NCBI RefSeq assembly: GCF_003201205.1 | Contig: NZ_QICN01000004.1 | Coordinates: 124,001 to 188,000 of the forward strand | Source of the DNA: Sinimarinibacterium flocculans | GTDB lineage: Bacteria > Pseudomonadota > Gammaproteobacteria > Nevskiales > Nevskiaceae | Reading direction: 5' to 3' | Length of the DNA stretch: 64,000 nucleotides | Shown: positions 39,992 through 49,940 of the stretch, in pieces | How positions within the stretch are numbered: position 1 is the stretch's first letter | Layout of the letters: each line of letters starts with the position of its first letter | Notes under the pieces: model-generated | Databases searched by the model: none | Told to the model about the DNA's origin: nothing | The model's input: only the letters and a program-made list of their open reading frames with translations | Made by a program: the position numbers and the translations under genes

Positions 39992-40813
39992 ATGCTGATA
40001 CAGCGCGTCGTCACTGCCCTGGTGCTGCTGCCGGCGCTGCTCGCGCTGGTGTGGTTCGCGCCGACCTCCGCGGTCTTCGCGGTCTTCGCGCTTGCCGGGG
40101 CGCTGATCGCCTGGGAATGGTCCGGGCTGATGCGTCTGCCGTCACCGGCGTTGCGGCAGGGCTATGCGGCCGCCGTGGGGCTGATCCTCGTGCTCGCCTG
40201 GTTCACGCCGCTGCGGGCGCAGGCACTCGTCTGGCTGCTCGTGCCGGCGGCCCTGTGGTGGCTGCTGGTGCCGCTGCTGTTCCGCGGATTTCCCGGCAAC
40301 CTGCAGCGGCGGCCGATCCCGACGCTGCCGATGGGCCTGCTCGGTATGCTGCTGGTGGTCGCGACGATCCTGTCGCTGGCGTGGGTGCACGCACTGCCGG
40401 GTGGGCCGCTCAAGCTGCTGTACGTGTTCTTCCTGGTGTTCGCGGCGGACACCGGTGCGTTTCTCGCCGGTCGCAGCTTCGGGCGGCGCAAGCTCGCGCC
40501 GGCGATCTCGCCGGGCAAGACCGTGGAGGGGGCGATCGGGGGCATCGCACTATGTGCCGCGTGGGCGCTGACCGGCGGCGTCTATGCCTTCGGCGTGGCC
40601 GGCACCGGTCTGTGGTGGCTGCTGGGCCTGTCGCTGTTCGTGGCCGCGGGCAGCATCGTCGGCGATCTCGCCGAGTCGATGTTCAAGCGCGTTTCCGGCA
40701 TCAAGGACAGCGGCAGCCTGCTGCCGGGGCACGGCGGCCTGCTCGACCGTGTCGACAGCATCCTCGCCGCGGCGCCGCTGATGGTGCTGGGCCTGATCGT
40801 CACGGGCCTGTGA
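39992..40813 (+). CDS. cdsA: Phosphatidate cytidylyltransferase
   Basis: 273 residues; makes CDP-diacylglycerol, the branch point of phospholipid synthesis, at the inner membrane. Seven to eight hydrophobic segments; the CDP-DAG synthase signature [22 protein letters not shown] is at about 235-256, near the C-terminus. The ATG at 39992 starts the first helix ([22 protein letters not shown]). Upstream 106 bases to uppS hold no gene. The stop overlaps the dxr start by one base. Confidence 0.95.
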   Translation: MLIQRVVTALVLLPALLALVWFAPTSAVFAVFALAGALIAWEWSGLMRLPSPALRQGYAAAVGLILVLAWFTPLRAQALVWLLVPAALWWLLVPLLFRGFPGNLQRRPIPTLPMGLLGMLLVVATILSLAWVHALPGGPLKLLYVFFLVFAADTGAFLAGRSFGRRKLAPAISPGKTVEGAIGGIALCAAWALTGGVYAFGVAGTGLWWLLGLSLFVAAGSIVGDLAESMFKRVSGIKDSGSLLPGHGGLLDRVDSILAAAPLMVLGLIVTGL

Positions 40814-41994
40814 TGCAGGGCCTCGTCGTTCTCGGTGCGACCGGATCGATCGGGCGCAACACGCTGGACGTCGTGCGCCGCAACCCGGAACGGCTGCGGG
40901 TGCTCGGTCTGAGCGCCCAGCGCGACGTCGCCGGGCTGCACGCGCAGTGCGTCGAGTTCCGGCCACGCCATGCCGTGCTCGCCGATGCCGCTGCGGCTGC
41001 CGAGCTGCGCGAGCGACTGCGTGCGGACGGCATCGATACCCGCGTCGGCGACGGCGCCGAGGCGCTGGCCGAGCTCGCCGCGCATGACGAGGCGGACCAG
41101 GTGATGTCGGCCATCGTCGGCGCCGCCGGACTGCTGCCGACGCTCGCGGCGGTGCGTGCCGGCAAGCGCGTGCTGATCGCGAACAAGGAGCCGCTGGTGA
41201 TGGGCGGGCCGCTGCTGCTCGCCGAGGCGCGGCGCTGCGGCGCGACGCTGATTCCGATCGATTCCGAGCACAACGCGATCTTCCAGTGCCTGCCCCCGGG
41301 GAGCCGTTGCGGCGAGGCGCCCTCGGGCGTCCGGCGCCTGATCCTGACCGCGTCCGGCGGGCCGTTCCGGCAGACGCCGGTCGGCGATCTGGACCACGTC
41401 ACCCCGCAACAGGCGGTGCGTCATCCCAACTGGGTCATGGGGCCGAAGATCTCGGTCGACTCGGCAACGATGATGAACAAGGGGCTGGAGCTGATCGAGG
41501 CGTCGGTGCTCTATGCGCTGCCGGACGAGCGTCTCGACGTCGTGATCCATCCGCAGAGCACGGTGCATTCGGTCGTCGAGTACGTCGACGGCTCGATGCT
41601 TGCGCAGCTGGGCGAGTCGGACATGCGCGTGCCCATCGCCCATGCGCTGGCGTGGCCGCAGCGGTGGACCTCGGGTGTCGGTGGCCTGGATCTCGGCCGG
41701 CTGGGCAGCCTGCAGTTCGAGGCGCCGGATCTGCAGCGCTTCCCCTGCCTGGGGCTGGCGCGCGAGGCCCTGCGCGGCGGCGACGCGTTGCCGAACGTGT
41801 TGAACGCCGCCAATGAAATCGCGGTCGAAGCGTTCCTGAACGGACGCCTGCGTTTCACCGGAATCGCCACCTTGATCGAGAAGACCCTGGACCAAGCCCT
41901 GGGCGGGGCGCCGCCGGATGGCGGCGATCTTGCATCCATCCTGGCCATCGATGCGTGGGCGCGTGCGCGCGCCGGAGAGCTGCTGAATGCCTGA
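40813..41994 (+). CDS. dxr: 1-deoxy-D-xylulose 5-phosphate reductoisomerase
   Basis: 393 residues; second MEP-pathway step, giving MEP from DXP with NADPH. NADPH motif GATGSIG (8-14); [24 protein letters not shown] (metal ligands), [17 protein letters not shown] and [12 protein letters not shown] are family motifs. A short insertion [12 protein letters not shown] follows the SEHNA motif. Starts on the cdsA stop (TGATG) and overlaps rseP by 8 bases, so it is coupled on both sides. With ispD, ispF and ispH in this window it supplies IPP for UppS and IspB. Confidence 0.96.
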   Translation: MQGLVVLGATGSIGRNTLDVVRRNPERLRVLGLSAQRDVAGLHAQCVEFRPRHAVLADAAAAAELRERLRADGIDTRVGDGAEALAELAAHDEADQVMSAIVGAAGLLPTLAAVRAGKRVLIANKEPLVMGGPLLLAEARRCGATLIPIDSEHNAIFQCLPPGSRCGEAPSGVRRLILTASGGPFRQTPVGDLDHVTPQQAVRHPNWVMGPKISVDSATMMNKGLELIEASVLYALPDERLDVVIHPQSTVHSVVEYVDGSMLAQLGESDMRVPIAHALAWPQRWTSGVGGLDLGRLGSLQFEAPDLQRFPCLGLAREALRGGDALPNVLNAANEIAVEAFLNGRLRFTGIATLIEKTLDQALGGAPPDGGDLASILAIDAWARARAGELLNA

Positions 41995-43342
41995 TCTGGT
42001 CTGGTCGGTCGCCGGCTTCGTCGTCGCCATCAGCGTGCTGGTGGCGTTTCACGAGTTCGGGCACTACTGGGTCGCGCGCCGCTGCGGCGTCCGGGTTCTG
42101 CGCTTCTCCATCGGTTTCGGGCGGCCGCTGTGGATGCGCCGCGATGCCGACGGCGTGGAGTGGACGCTCTCGGCCATCCCGCTCGGCGGTTACGTCAAGA
42201 TGCTCGACGAACGCGAGCAGGCGGTGGCCCCCGGCGAACGCCACCTCGCGTTCAACAATGCCAGCGTGTGGCGGCGCATCGCGATCGTCGCGGCGGGGCC
42301 GCTGTTTAACTTTGCGCTGGCGATCGCCCTCTACTGGGCGGTCTTCGTCGTCGGGGTCGAGGGCATGCGGCCGATGCTGGCGCCACCGCCAGCCGAGAGC
42401 ATCGCGGCGGATCTGGGGCTGCACGGCGGCGAGGAGGTACTCGCGGTGTCCGGCGCGCCGGTGGCCACCTGGACCGAGCTGCGGACCGAGCTGATCGACC
42501 GGGCGCTGGACCGCGAAACGCTGGTGTTGCGCTGGCAGGATGCCGCGGGTGCACGTCGCGAGGCGGCGCTTGCGCTGGACGGCGTGCGCATCGACCCGGA
42601 GTTCCTGTTCGAGGATATCGGTCTGCTGCCGTATCAGCCGGCCATCCCGGCGGTTCTGGATCAGGTCCTGCCGGGCGAGGCGGCGGATGCCGCCGGCTTC
42701 CTTCCCGGAGACGAGCTGCTCCGGCGCGACGGCGAGCCGATCGTCTCCTGGCAGGCCTGGGCGCAGTGGCTGCGCGAACATCCGGGCGAGGCGGTGCAGA
42801 TCGAACTGCGCCGCGGCGGGCGCGTGCTGACGCTGCCGCTGGTGGTCGGGCAGCTCGCCGACGGCGACCGCGTGATCGGACGCTTCGGTGCTTCCGTGGC
42901 GAACCCCCCCGAGTTGTGGCAGGATTTGCGCGCCGTGAGCCGCCTGGGCGCGTTTGCCGCGGTGCCCAGAGCCATCGAGCAGACGTGGCGCATGTCGTGG
43001 TTGACCGTGCGCATGCTGTGGCGGATGGTGACCGGCGACGTATCGTTCAAGAATGTCAGCGGGCCGATCCAGATCGCGCAGGTTGCGGGTTACTCGGCGC
43101 AGGTCGGTCTGGTGTCGTTCCTGAGCTTCATGGCCATCGTCAGCGTCAGCATCGGTGTGCTGAACCTGCTGCCGGTGCCGGTTCTGGATGGGGGACACCT
43201 GTTGTTCTACGCGGTCGAGGCGGCCAAGGGCTCGCCGTTGTCGCAACGCGCCCAGGAGGCCGGTCAGCGTGTCGGGCTGACCCTGCTCGTGGCGTTGATG
43301 GGACTGGCGTTCTTCAACGACATCGCGCGCCTGCTCAACTGA
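41987..43342 (+). CDS. rseP: Site-2 intramembrane metalloprotease RseP
   Basis: 451 residues. Cleaves anti-sigma factor RseA and signal-peptide remnants in the inner membrane. Zinc site HEFGH (22-26) in the first helix, and [14 protein letters not shown] (from Asn393) as the second active-site motif. Two PDZ domains lie between (about 120-215 and 215-300). FGRPLWMRR and [14 protein letters not shown] are typical. Located between dxr and bamA as in E. coli, which ties it to the sigma-E envelope stress response. Confidence 0.96.
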   Translation: MPDLVWSVAGFVVAISVLVAFHEFGHYWVARRCGVRVLRFSIGFGRPLWMRRDADGVEWTLSAIPLGGYVKMLDEREQAVAPGERHLAFNNASVWRRIAIVAAGPLFNFALAIALYWAVFVVGVEGMRPMLAPPPAESIAADLGLHGGEEVLAVSGAPVATWTELRTELIDRALDRETLVLRWQDAAGARREAALALDGVRIDPEFLFEDIGLLPYQPAIPAVLDQVLPGEAADAAGFLPGDELLRRDGEPIVSWQAWAQWLREHPGEAVQIELRRGGRVLTLPLVVGQLADGDRVIGRFGASVANPPELWQDLRAVSRLGAFAAVPRAIEQTWRMSWLTVRMLWRMVTGDVSFKNVSGPIQIAQVAGYSAQVGLVSFLSFMAIVSVSIGVLNLLPVPVLDGGHLLFYAVEAAKGSPLSQRAQEAGQRVGLTLLVALMGLAFFNDIARLLN

Positions 43343-43393
43343 GCAGGCCCTCCGATTCTTCTCAACTGACCGAACAACCAGACAAGCATCCCG

Positions 43394-45697
43394 GTGAGAG
43401 CCATCAAGTTTCCGAAGACCGCCATCGCCTGCGCGGTCGCCGCCGCCGCTTTGACGGGCAGGGCGTACGCGTTCGAGTCGTTCCAGATCCGCGATATCCG
43501 CGCCGAGGGCCTGCAGCGGCTGGAGATCGGCACGGTGCTGACCTATCTGCCGCTGGCGGTCGGGGACGAACTCAACACCGCGACGTCGCGGCAGGCCATC
43601 CGGGCGCTCTACGGGTCCGGCCTGTTCCAGGACGTGCAGTTCGAGCGCGAGGGCGGCACGCTGATCATCCGCGTGCAGGAGCGCCCGGCGATCACCAAGT
43701 TCGAGATCGACGGCAACGACAAGGTCGGCGGCGACGAGGTCGACGAATCGCTCAAGAATCTGGGCCTGGCCGAGGGCGAGCTGTTCCGCCGTGACCTGCT
43801 GGATCAGGTCGAGCAGGAGCTGCGGCGCCAGTACTACGCCAACGGTTACTACGACGTCGAGATCGAGAGCCAGGTCAACGAGGAACCGAACAACCGGGTC
43901 AGCCTCAAGATCGAAGTGACCGAAGGCAAGGTCACGAAGATCTCGGACGTCAACATCCTCGGCAACAGCGTGTTCGACGACGAGACGCTGCTCGAACAGT
44001 TCGAGCTCAAGGCGACCAACTGGATGCCGTTCCAGCGCTCCGACCGCTACTCCAAGCAGAAGCTCGGCGGCGATCTGGAGAAGCTGCAGGCCTGGTACCA
44101 GGATCGCGGCTATCTCAAGTTCAACGTGCGCTCGGTGCAGGTCGCGCTGACGCCGGAGAAGGAGTCGATCTACGTCACCGTCAACGTCGAGGAGGGCGAG
44201 ATCTATACGGTCAAGGATCGCCGTTTCTCGGGCGAGACGATCCTCAACGACCGCTTTCTCGAGGCGCTGACCAGCACCCGCTCCGGCGATACCTTCTCGC
44301 GCAAGCAGGCCACCGATTCGGCCGACCGCATCGAGGCGGCGCTGTCGGACATCGGCTATGCCTTTGCCGAAGTCACGCCGATCCCGGAGATCGACGAGGA
44401 CAAGCGCGAAGTCAGCATCAACTACTTCATCGAGCCCGGCAAGCGCGCCTACGTGCGCCGCATCAACTTCGTCGGCAACGTCGGCACCAACGACGAGACC
44501 CTGCGTCGCGAGATGCGTCAGCTCGAGGCCGCTCCGTTCTCCAAGTCCGCCGTCGAGCGTTCGCGCGTGCGCCTGGCGCGCCTGCCGTACATGGAAGAGG
44601 CGGAGGTGGAGACGCAGCCGGTACCCGGCACCGACGATCTGGTCGACATCGTGTTCCGCGTCAAGGAACGTCCGCCCGGGTCGGTGCAGTTCGGCGTCGG
44701 CTATTCGGGTGCGGCGGGCTTCCTGGTCACCGGTCAGGTCACGCACACCAACTTCCTCGGCACTGGCAACCGCATCGACGCGTCGATCGAGAACAACACG
44801 ATCGCGCGCGCGATCAACCTCGGCTGGACCGACCCGTACTTCACCGAGGACGGCATCAGCCAGACGATCTCGCTGTTCTATCGCGAGTCGGAGTCGGTGA
44901 TCCGCTTCTCGTCGGGCTTCAACTCCAACATCCTCGGCGCGAACCTGACCTACGGCATCCCGCTGTCGGAGTTCGTTGCGCTGCGCGCCGGTTTCGGGTT
45001 CGAGGAAGTCGCGCTCGAGACCTTCCCGGGCACGACGTCGGACGAGGTGCTCGAGTTCGTCGTGCGCAACGGCACGCGCTTCTCGACCTATCAGCTGCGC
45101 ACCGGCATCAGCTACGACTCGCGCAACCGCACATTCTTCGCCACACGCGGTGCGCTGCACTCGCTGTCGGTCGACCTTGCCGTGCCGGGCAGCGACATCG
45201 AGTACTTCAACGCGAGCTACCGCGGCCAGTTTTACGTGCCGCTACCGTTCGACTTCGTCATGCAGTTCGACAGCGCCATCGGCTATGTCGACGGCTACGG
45301 CGACAAGAGCGACGTGCCGCCCTACGAGAACTTCTTCGCCGGTGGCCCGCGTACCGTCCGCGGCTATCGCGATGGCTCGCTGGGGCCGCTGGACACGCCG
45401 TTCCTCAATCCGTTCGGCGGCAAGCTGCGCACGACCTTGCAGTCCGAGCTGATCATTCCGCTGCCGATCGAGAGCGACGGACGCTCGACACGCCTGTACG
45501 GCTTCTTCGACATCGGCAACGTGTTCGCGGAGCCGGGCGACTTCGAGTTCACCGAACTGCGGCAGTCGGCGGGTCTCGGCTTCTCGTGGTTCACCCCCTT
45601 CCTCGGACTGCTGGAAATGAGTTATGCATTCCCGCTCAACGAGGAGATCGGCGACCGCACCGACCGATTCCAGATCACATTCGGCTCCGGCTTCTGA
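43394..45697 (+). CDS. bamA: Outer-membrane protein assembly factor BamA
   Basis: 767 residues from a GTG at 43394. A signal peptide ends at about residue 26 (AYA before FESFQIRDI). Five POTRA domains (about 27-430) precede a 16-strand barrel. The conserved (V/I)RG(F/Y) loop-6 motif appears as VRGYRDGSLGP (about residue 655), and the protein ends in the Phe-terminal signature FGSGF. Essential core of the Bam insertase for outer-membrane proteins, so also needed for the TonB receptor in this window. Followed by its chaperone skp. Confidence 0.97.
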   Translation: MRAIKFPKTAIACAVAAAALTGRAYAFESFQIRDIRAEGLQRLEIGTVLTYLPLAVGDELNTATSRQAIRALYGSGLFQDVQFEREGGTLIIRVQERPAITKFEIDGNDKVGGDEVDESLKNLGLAEGELFRRDLLDQVEQELRRQYYANGYYDVEIESQVNEEPNNRVSLKIEVTEGKVTKISDVNILGNSVFDDETLLEQFELKATNWMPFQRSDRYSKQKLGGDLEKLQAWYQDRGYLKFNVRSVQVALTPEKESIYVTVNVEEGEIYTVKDRRFSGETILNDRFLEALTSTRSGDTFSRKQATDSADRIEAALSDIGYAFAEVTPIPEIDEDKREVSINYFIEPGKRAYVRRINFVGNVGTNDETLRREMRQLEAAPFSKSAVERSRVRLARLPYMEEAEVETQPVPGTDDLVDIVFRVKERPPGSVQFGVGYSGAAGFLVTGQVTHTNFLGTGNRIDASIENNTIARAINLGWTDPYFTEDGISQTISLFYRESESVIRFSSGFNSNILGANLTYGIPLSEFVALRAGFGFEEVALETFPGTTSDEVLEFVVRNGTRFSTYQLRTGISYDSRNRTFFATRGALHSLSVDLAVPGSDIEYFNASYRGQFYVPLPFDFVMQFDSAIGYVDGYGDKSDVPPYENFFAGGPRTVRGYRDGSLGPLDTPFLNPFGGKLRTTLQSELIIPLPIESDGRSTRLYGFFDIGNVFAEPGDFEFTELRQSAGLGFSWFTPFLGLLEMSYAFPLNEEIGDRTDRFQITFGSGF

Positions 45698-45736
45698 TCC
45701 GGCAGCCGGTTTTCCAAGACACCGATGAGAGAGACC

Positions 45737-46249
45737 ATGACGATGTTCAAGACTGTTTTCGCCGCGGCTGCCGTCGCCGCTTCCGTCTTCGCCGCCACGC
45801 CGGCGCTGGCCCAGACGCTGAAGATCGCCTCGATCCGCTCCAACGAACTGCTGCAGCAGTCGCCGCAGTTCAAGGCCAGCCAGGAAAAGATGAAGCAGGA
45901 GTTCGAGCGTCGCGCGAACGACCTCGAAGCCGAAGCCAAGGCGCTGGGCGAAGACATCAAGACCTTCCAGCGCGAGGCGGAGCTGCTGAGCTCGGCCGAC
46001 CGTGCGCGCAAGGAGAAGGACCTGAACACGCGCAAGATCGACTTCGAGTACAAGACGCGCCAGTTCCAGGAAGAGCGCCAGACCCGCGAGCGTCAGCTGT
46101 TCGCCGAGATGATGGGCAAGATCAAGGGCATCATCGAAGTCGTTGCGAAGGAAGAAGGCGTCACCATGGTGATCGAGAACCCGGTGTACGCGGCCGACGA
46201 CTTCGACATCACGGACAAGGTCCTCAAGCGCCTGCAGTCGGCAAACTGA
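45737..46249 (+). CDS. skp: Periplasmic OmpH/Skp-family chaperone
   Basis: 170 residues from the ATG at 45737, favoured by a GAGAGA Shine-Dalgarno; an ATG at 45725 adds four residues. Signal peptide ends TPALAQ. The mature part begins TLKIASIRSNELLQQSPQFKASQEKM and is a long coiled-coil with regular Glu/Lys/Arg, as in the tentacles of the Skp trimer. Holds unfolded outer-membrane proteins for BamA. Lies between bamA and lpxD, as is standard. Confidence 0.93.
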   Translation: MTMFKTVFAAAAVAASVFAATPALAQTLKIASIRSNELLQQSPQFKASQEKMKQEFERRANDLEAEAKALGEDIKTFQREAELLSSADRARKEKDLNTRKIDFEYKTRQFQEERQTRERQLFAEMMGKIKGIIEVVAKEEGVTMVIENPVYAADDFDITDKVLKRLQSAN

Positions 46250-46267
46250 AGCACCTGATTCGATCGG

Positions 46268-46304
46268 GGCCGGGATTGGCTATGCTCTTCCCGGCCTTTG
46301 TTTT
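46268..46304 (+). terminator. Terminator or attenuator between skp and lpxD
   Basis: Perfect 8-bp stem GGCCGGGA/TCCCGGCC (46268-46275 with 46289-46296), 13-base loop, then TTTGTTTT. Would reduce transcription from bamA-skp into the lpx genes. Confidence 0.65.
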
Positions 46305-46319
46305 GGGCGTTGGATACCG

Positions 46320-47378
46320 ATGACCGCAGTGACCCTCGGCGAGATCGCGCAACGTTTCGGCCTGAAGCTGGTCGGCGACGCCGGTGTGTCCATCGATGGC
46401 GTCTGCTCGCTGCTGCCGGGACGCGCCGGCGGGATTGCGTTCCTGAACGACGCGAAGCTGCGCGATCGCCTCGGCGATTCGGCGGCGTCGGCAGTGATCG
46501 TGCGCGAGCAGGATGCGCAGGGACTGTCCGGCGCCGGCCTCGTCGCGGCCGATCCCTACCTGGCCTATGCGCGCATCGCGCGGCTGTTCGATCCTGACCG
46601 TCCGTTTTCACCCGGGCGGCATGACAGCGCGCAGATCGCGGCGGACGCGCGCATCGGCGAAGGTTGCTGGATCGGCCCGCAGGCGGTGATCGAGTCCGGC
46701 GTGGCACTCGGCTCGCGGGTCTTCGTCGGGCCCGGCGTCGTCGTCGGTCGCGACGCCCGCATCGGCGACGACAGCCGGCTTTCGGCGAATGTCTTCATCG
46801 GTCCGCGCGTGCGCCTGGGCGCGCGCTGCCAGGTGCAGCCGGGCGCGGTGGTCGGCGGCCGCGGCTTCGGCAACGCGCGCGGGCCGGACGGCTGGGAGGA
46901 GGTTCCGCAGCTCGGCGGCGTGCATATCGGCGACGACGTCGAGATCGGCGCCAACACCTGCATCGATCGCGGCACGATCGAGGACACGGTGATCGAGGAC
47001 GGTGTGCGCCTCGACAATCTGATCCAGATCGGCCACAACTGCCGCATCGGTGCACACACGGCCATCGCCGCGTGCACCGGCATTGCCGGGAGCACCCGCA
47101 TCGGTCGTCGCTGTATGATCGGCGGCGCGGCCGGCATCGCCGGGCACATCGAGATCGCCGACGACGTCATCCTGCTCGGGCGCGCGATGGTGACCGGCTC
47201 GATCACGCGCAAGGGCGTCTACGGCTCGGGGCTGCCGCTCGACGAAGTGCGGGAATGGCGCAAGACCGTGGCACGCGTGCGTCGTCTCGGGCGCCTCGAC
47301 GAGCGCATCAAGGCGCTGGAGCGCGGGCGGGACGGGTCGTCCGCCGCTGACACGGAGGCCAAGGGGGAAGATGTTTGA
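46320..47378 (+). CDS. lpxD: UDP-3-O-acylglucosamine N-acyltransferase
   Basis: 352 residues; third step of lipid A synthesis, N-acylation of UDP-3-O-acyl-glucosamine. N-terminal uridine-binding domain, then a left-handed beta-helix of hexapeptide repeats ([21 protein letters not shown] onward), catalytic His in [18 protein letters not shown], and a C-terminal helix. [25 protein letters not shown] is a family loop. Overlaps fabZ by 8 bases. Confidence 0.96.
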   Translation: MTAVTLGEIAQRFGLKLVGDAGVSIDGVCSLLPGRAGGIAFLNDAKLRDRLGDSAASAVIVREQDAQGLSGAGLVAADPYLAYARIARLFDPDRPFSPGRHDSAQIAADARIGEGCWIGPQAVIESGVALGSRVFVGPGVVVGRDARIGDDSRLSANVFIGPRVRLGARCQVQPGAVVGGRGFGNARGPDGWEEVPQLGGVHIGDDVEIGANTCIDRGTIEDTVIEDGVRLDNLIQIGHNCRIGAHTAIAACTGIAGSTRIGRRCMIGGAAGIAGHIEIADDVILLGRAMVTGSITRKGVYGSGLPLDEVREWRKTVARVRRLGRLDERIKALERGRDGSSAADTEAKGEDV

Positions 47379-47841
47379 CATCGGCGAGATACTGAAGCTG
47401 CTGCCGCACCGCTATCCGTTCCTGCTGGTCGACCGCGTGCTGTCGATCGAGGACGACGGGCGCGTGCTGACGGCGATCAAGAACGTCACCTACAACGAGC
47501 CGTTCTTTCCCGGTCACTTCCCGGGCCTGCCGACGATGCCCGGCGTACTGATTCTCGAGGCGATGGCGCAGGCCTGCGGCATTCTCGCGATCCAGAAGTC
47601 CGGTGTGCGCAAGGACTCCGGCTTCATCCTGTACTTCGCCGGCATCGACGACTGCCGCTTCAAGCGGCCGGTGGTGCCCGGTGACCAGCTGCGCTTCCGC
47701 GTCGAGCTGGAGAAACAGAAGCGCGATCTGTGGAAGTTCAAGGCCCAGGCCAGCGTCGACGGCGAGCTGGCCTGCGCCGCGGACATGATGTGCGCGCTCA
47801 AGAATGCCGGACGCGACACCGCCGGCGACGGCCACGCATGA
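47371..47841 (+). CDS. fabZ: 3-hydroxyacyl-ACP dehydratase FabZ
   Basis: 156 residues of the hot-dog fold; dehydrates 3-hydroxyacyl-ACP in fatty acid elongation. The catalytic His is in [27 protein letters not shown], which also holds the catalytic Glu; [14 protein letters not shown] is the N-terminal signature. It competes with LpxA/LpxD for the hydroxyacyl-ACP pool, which fits its place among the lpx genes. The stop overlaps the lpxA start (ATGA). Confidence 0.97.
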   Translation: MFDIGEILKLLPHRYPFLLVDRVLSIEDDGRVLTAIKNVTYNEPFFPGHFPGLPTMPGVLILEAMAQACGILAIQKSGVRKDSGFILYFAGIDDCRFKRPVVPGDQLRFRVELEKQKRDLWKFKAQASVDGELACAADMMCALKNAGRDTAGDGHA

Positions 47842-48617
47842 GTCGCATCCATCCCACCGCCGTCATCGATCCCGCCGCGGAGCTGGACGGCAGCGTCGAG
47901 GTCGGGCCGTACACGGTGATCGACGCCGGCGTGCAGGTCGGGGCGGATACCTGGATCGGGCCGCACGTCGTACTGCGCGGGCCGATGACGATCGGACGCG
48001 ACAACCGCATCTTCCAGTTCTGCTCGCTCGGCGAGATCTCCCAGGACAAGAGCGCGCGGCGCGAGGATGCGACGCGCGTGGAAATCGGCAACGGCAACAC
48101 CATCCGCGAGTACGTGACGATCCAGCGCGGCACGCTCAAGGAGCAGGGACTGACGCGCGTCGGCGACGACAACTGGATCATGGCGCAGGCGCACATCGCG
48201 CACGACTGCATGATCGGCTCGCAGACGATTCTCGCCAACGGCACGACGCTGGCGGGTCACGTGACCATCGAGGATCACGTCGGCCTCGGCGGTTACACGC
48301 TCGTGCACCAGTTCTGCCGGGTCGGCGCCCACGCCTATACCGGCGGCGGCGCCGTGGTCCTGCGCGACCTGCCGCCGTTCGTGATCGCCGAGGGGCAGCC
48401 GGCGCGCCCGCGCGGCATCAATACCGAGGGTCTCAAGCGCCGCGGCTTCACCGCCGAGGACATCGAGGCGATCAAGGATGCCTACAAGGCGATCTATCTG
48501 TCGGGCGCGCTGATGAGCGAGGTCAAGCAGCGGCTCGCCGAGATGGCCAAGGGCTCGGCGCACGTCGGCCGCATGCTGGCCTTCATCGAGTCGTCGAAGC
48601 GCGCGCTGTCCCGCTGA
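47838..48617 (+). CDS. lpxA: UDP-N-acetylglucosamine acyltransferase
   Basis: 259 residues (E. coli 262); first step of lipid A synthesis. Begins [28 protein letters not shown]; the beta-helix has [30 protein letters not shown], and catalytic His in [23 protein letters not shown]; then [26 protein letters not shown] and a C-terminal helical domain. Overlaps fabZ by four bases. Acyl-chain length cannot be read with certainty. Confidence 0.97.
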   Translation: MSRIHPTAVIDPAAELDGSVEVGPYTVIDAGVQVGADTWIGPHVVLRGPMTIGRDNRIFQFCSLGEISQDKSARREDATRVEIGNGNTIREYVTIQRGTLKEQGLTRVGDDNWIMAQAHIAHDCMIGSQTILANGTTLAGHVTIEDHVGLGGYTLVHQFCRVGAHAYTGGGAVVLRDLPPFVIAEGQPARPRGINTEGLKRRGFTAEDIEAIKDAYKAIYLSGALMSEVKQRLAEMAKGSAHVGRMLAFIESSKRALSR

Positions 48618-48651
48618 CGGCCGTATCCGCTCGCAGTTTCCAGGTTCGGGC

Positions 48652-49854
48652 ATGAACGGCGATCCGGCTGCTTCTCGGGAAACCGGAAACCGGGAACCGG
48701 CCTCTGCTCCTCCACGCGTGGCCTTCGTCGCCGGCGAGATTTCCGGCGACATCCTCGGCGCCGCGATCGTCCGCGCCTTGCGCGAACGTGTGCCCGGGGT
48801 CCGGTGCTACGGCATTGCCGGACCGCGCATGTCGGCTGCCGGCTGCGAGGCGATCGAGTCCATCGATGCGCTTTCGGTCATGGGCTTGGCGGAGGTCCTG
48901 CGCGAGCTGCCGCGGTTGCTGCGACTGCGCAGGAGCCTGGTGGAGCGGCTGCTGCACGAGCGTCCGGATCTGGTCGTCGGCATCGACGCGCCGGATTTCA
49001 ACCTCGGCCTCGAGCGCCGTCTGCGGGCGGCGGGACTGCGCACCGTCCACGTGGTCAGCCCCACGGTCTGGGCATGGCGGGCCGGGCGGGTGAAGACGAT
49101 CGCCCAGGCGGTCGAACGCGTGCTGTGCCTGTTTCCGTTCGAACCGCACTGGTACGCCGATCACGGGGTTGCGGCGGACTACATCGGACACCCGCTGGCC
49201 GATGAGATCGACGCCGACACTGACGCCCCCGCGGCGCGGCGCGAACTCGGCCTGCCGTCCGACGGACCGTTGCTGACGGTGATGCCGGGCAGTCGCGGCA
49301 GCGAGATCCGCTATCTGGCTCCCGTCTTCGCGCAGGCCGCTGCCGATCTGCATCGCGTAGTGCCGGCATTGCGCGTCGTCACGCCGGTGGCCAAGCCGGC
49401 GCTGCACGCCGGTATCGAGCGCGCCATCGCGGCGCATGCGCCTTCGTTGCCGTGGACGCTGGTCGACGGCGAATCCCGCGCGTGCATGCGCGCCGGCGAC
49501 GCCGTGCTGCTGGCGTCGGGTACGGCGACGCTGGAATGCCTGCTGACGCGCCGCCCGATGGTCGTCGCCTATCGCGGCAGTCCGCTGACGGCCTTCCTCA
49601 TGCTGCGCCTGGGCCTGCTCAAGTCGCGTCATGTGAGCCTGCCGAACCTGCTGTGCGCCGAGCCGGTCGTGCCGGAACTGCTGCAGTCGGCGGCGACACC
49701 GCTGGCGCTGGCCGGCGAACTGCTGTCGCTGCTGCGCGAGCCGCAGATGCGCGAGCGACAGTTGCTGGCCTTCGACGCCGTGCGCGCGAGCCTGCGCTGC
49801 AATGCCGGCGAGCGTGCCGCCGCGATTCTCGACGAACTGCTGCGGACGGCATGA
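48652..49854 (+). CDS. lpxB: Lipid-A-disaccharide synthase
   Basis: 400 residues; joins UDP-2,3-diacylglucosamine and lipid X, GT-B fold of family GT19. Motifs: VAFVAGEISGDILGA, SVMGLAEVL, VGIDAPDFNL, VVSPTVWAWRAGRVKTIA, FPFEPHWY, MPGSRGSEI, LLASGTATLECLL. The N-terminal 22 residues (MNGDPAASRETGNREPASAPPR) precede the usual start; they are encoded partly by short GAAACCGG-like repeats (about 48676-48700), so a start at GTG 48718 cannot be excluded. Follows lpxA by 34 bases. Confidence 0.95.
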   Translation: MNGDPAASRETGNREPASAPPRVAFVAGEISGDILGAAIVRALRERVPGVRCYGIAGPRMSAAGCEAIESIDALSVMGLAEVLRELPRLLRLRRSLVERLLHERPDLVVGIDAPDFNLGLERRLRAAGLRTVHVVSPTVWAWRAGRVKTIAQAVERVLCLFPFEPHWYADHGVAADYIGHPLADEIDADTDAPAARRELGLPSDGPLLTVMPGSRGSEIRYLAPVFAQAAADLHRVVPALRVVTPVAKPALHAGIERAIAAHAPSLPWTLVDGESRACMRAGDAVLLASGTATLECLLTRRPMVVAYRGSPLTAFLMLRLGLLKSRHVSLPNLLCAEPVVPELLQSAATPLALAGELLSLLREPQMRERQLLAFDAVRASLRCNAGERAAAILDELLRTA

Positions 49855-49880
49855 GGCCTGGGCACTACAATCGGCCGCGC

Positions 49881-49940
49881 ATGAACGTCGCCAGCGCACC
49901 ATCGCTTCACGCCGCTGCGCCCCGCCGGGGGGAGCGATGA
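49881..49940 (+). CDS. Possible 19-residue leader ORF coupled to rnhB
   Basis: ATG at 49881 opens MNVASAPSLHAAAPRRGER, whose TGA (49938-49940) overlaps the rnhB ATG as ATGA. A consensus-like -10 TACAAT (49866-49871) lies 9 bases upstream, so the ORF could start a nearly leaderless mRNA. No -35 box found. The GGGGGGAG that serves rnhB lies inside it. No homology known to me; could be chance. Confidence 0.3.
   Translation: MNVASAPSLHAAAPRRGER

Noticed and set aside
41855-45160. Very long open frame on the minus strand opposite dxr, rseP and bamA
   Set aside because: The plus-strand genes are clear and complete. The reverse frame is open because high-GC third positions rarely give stops, and its composition (Arg, His, Gln, Val-rich) is not protein-like.
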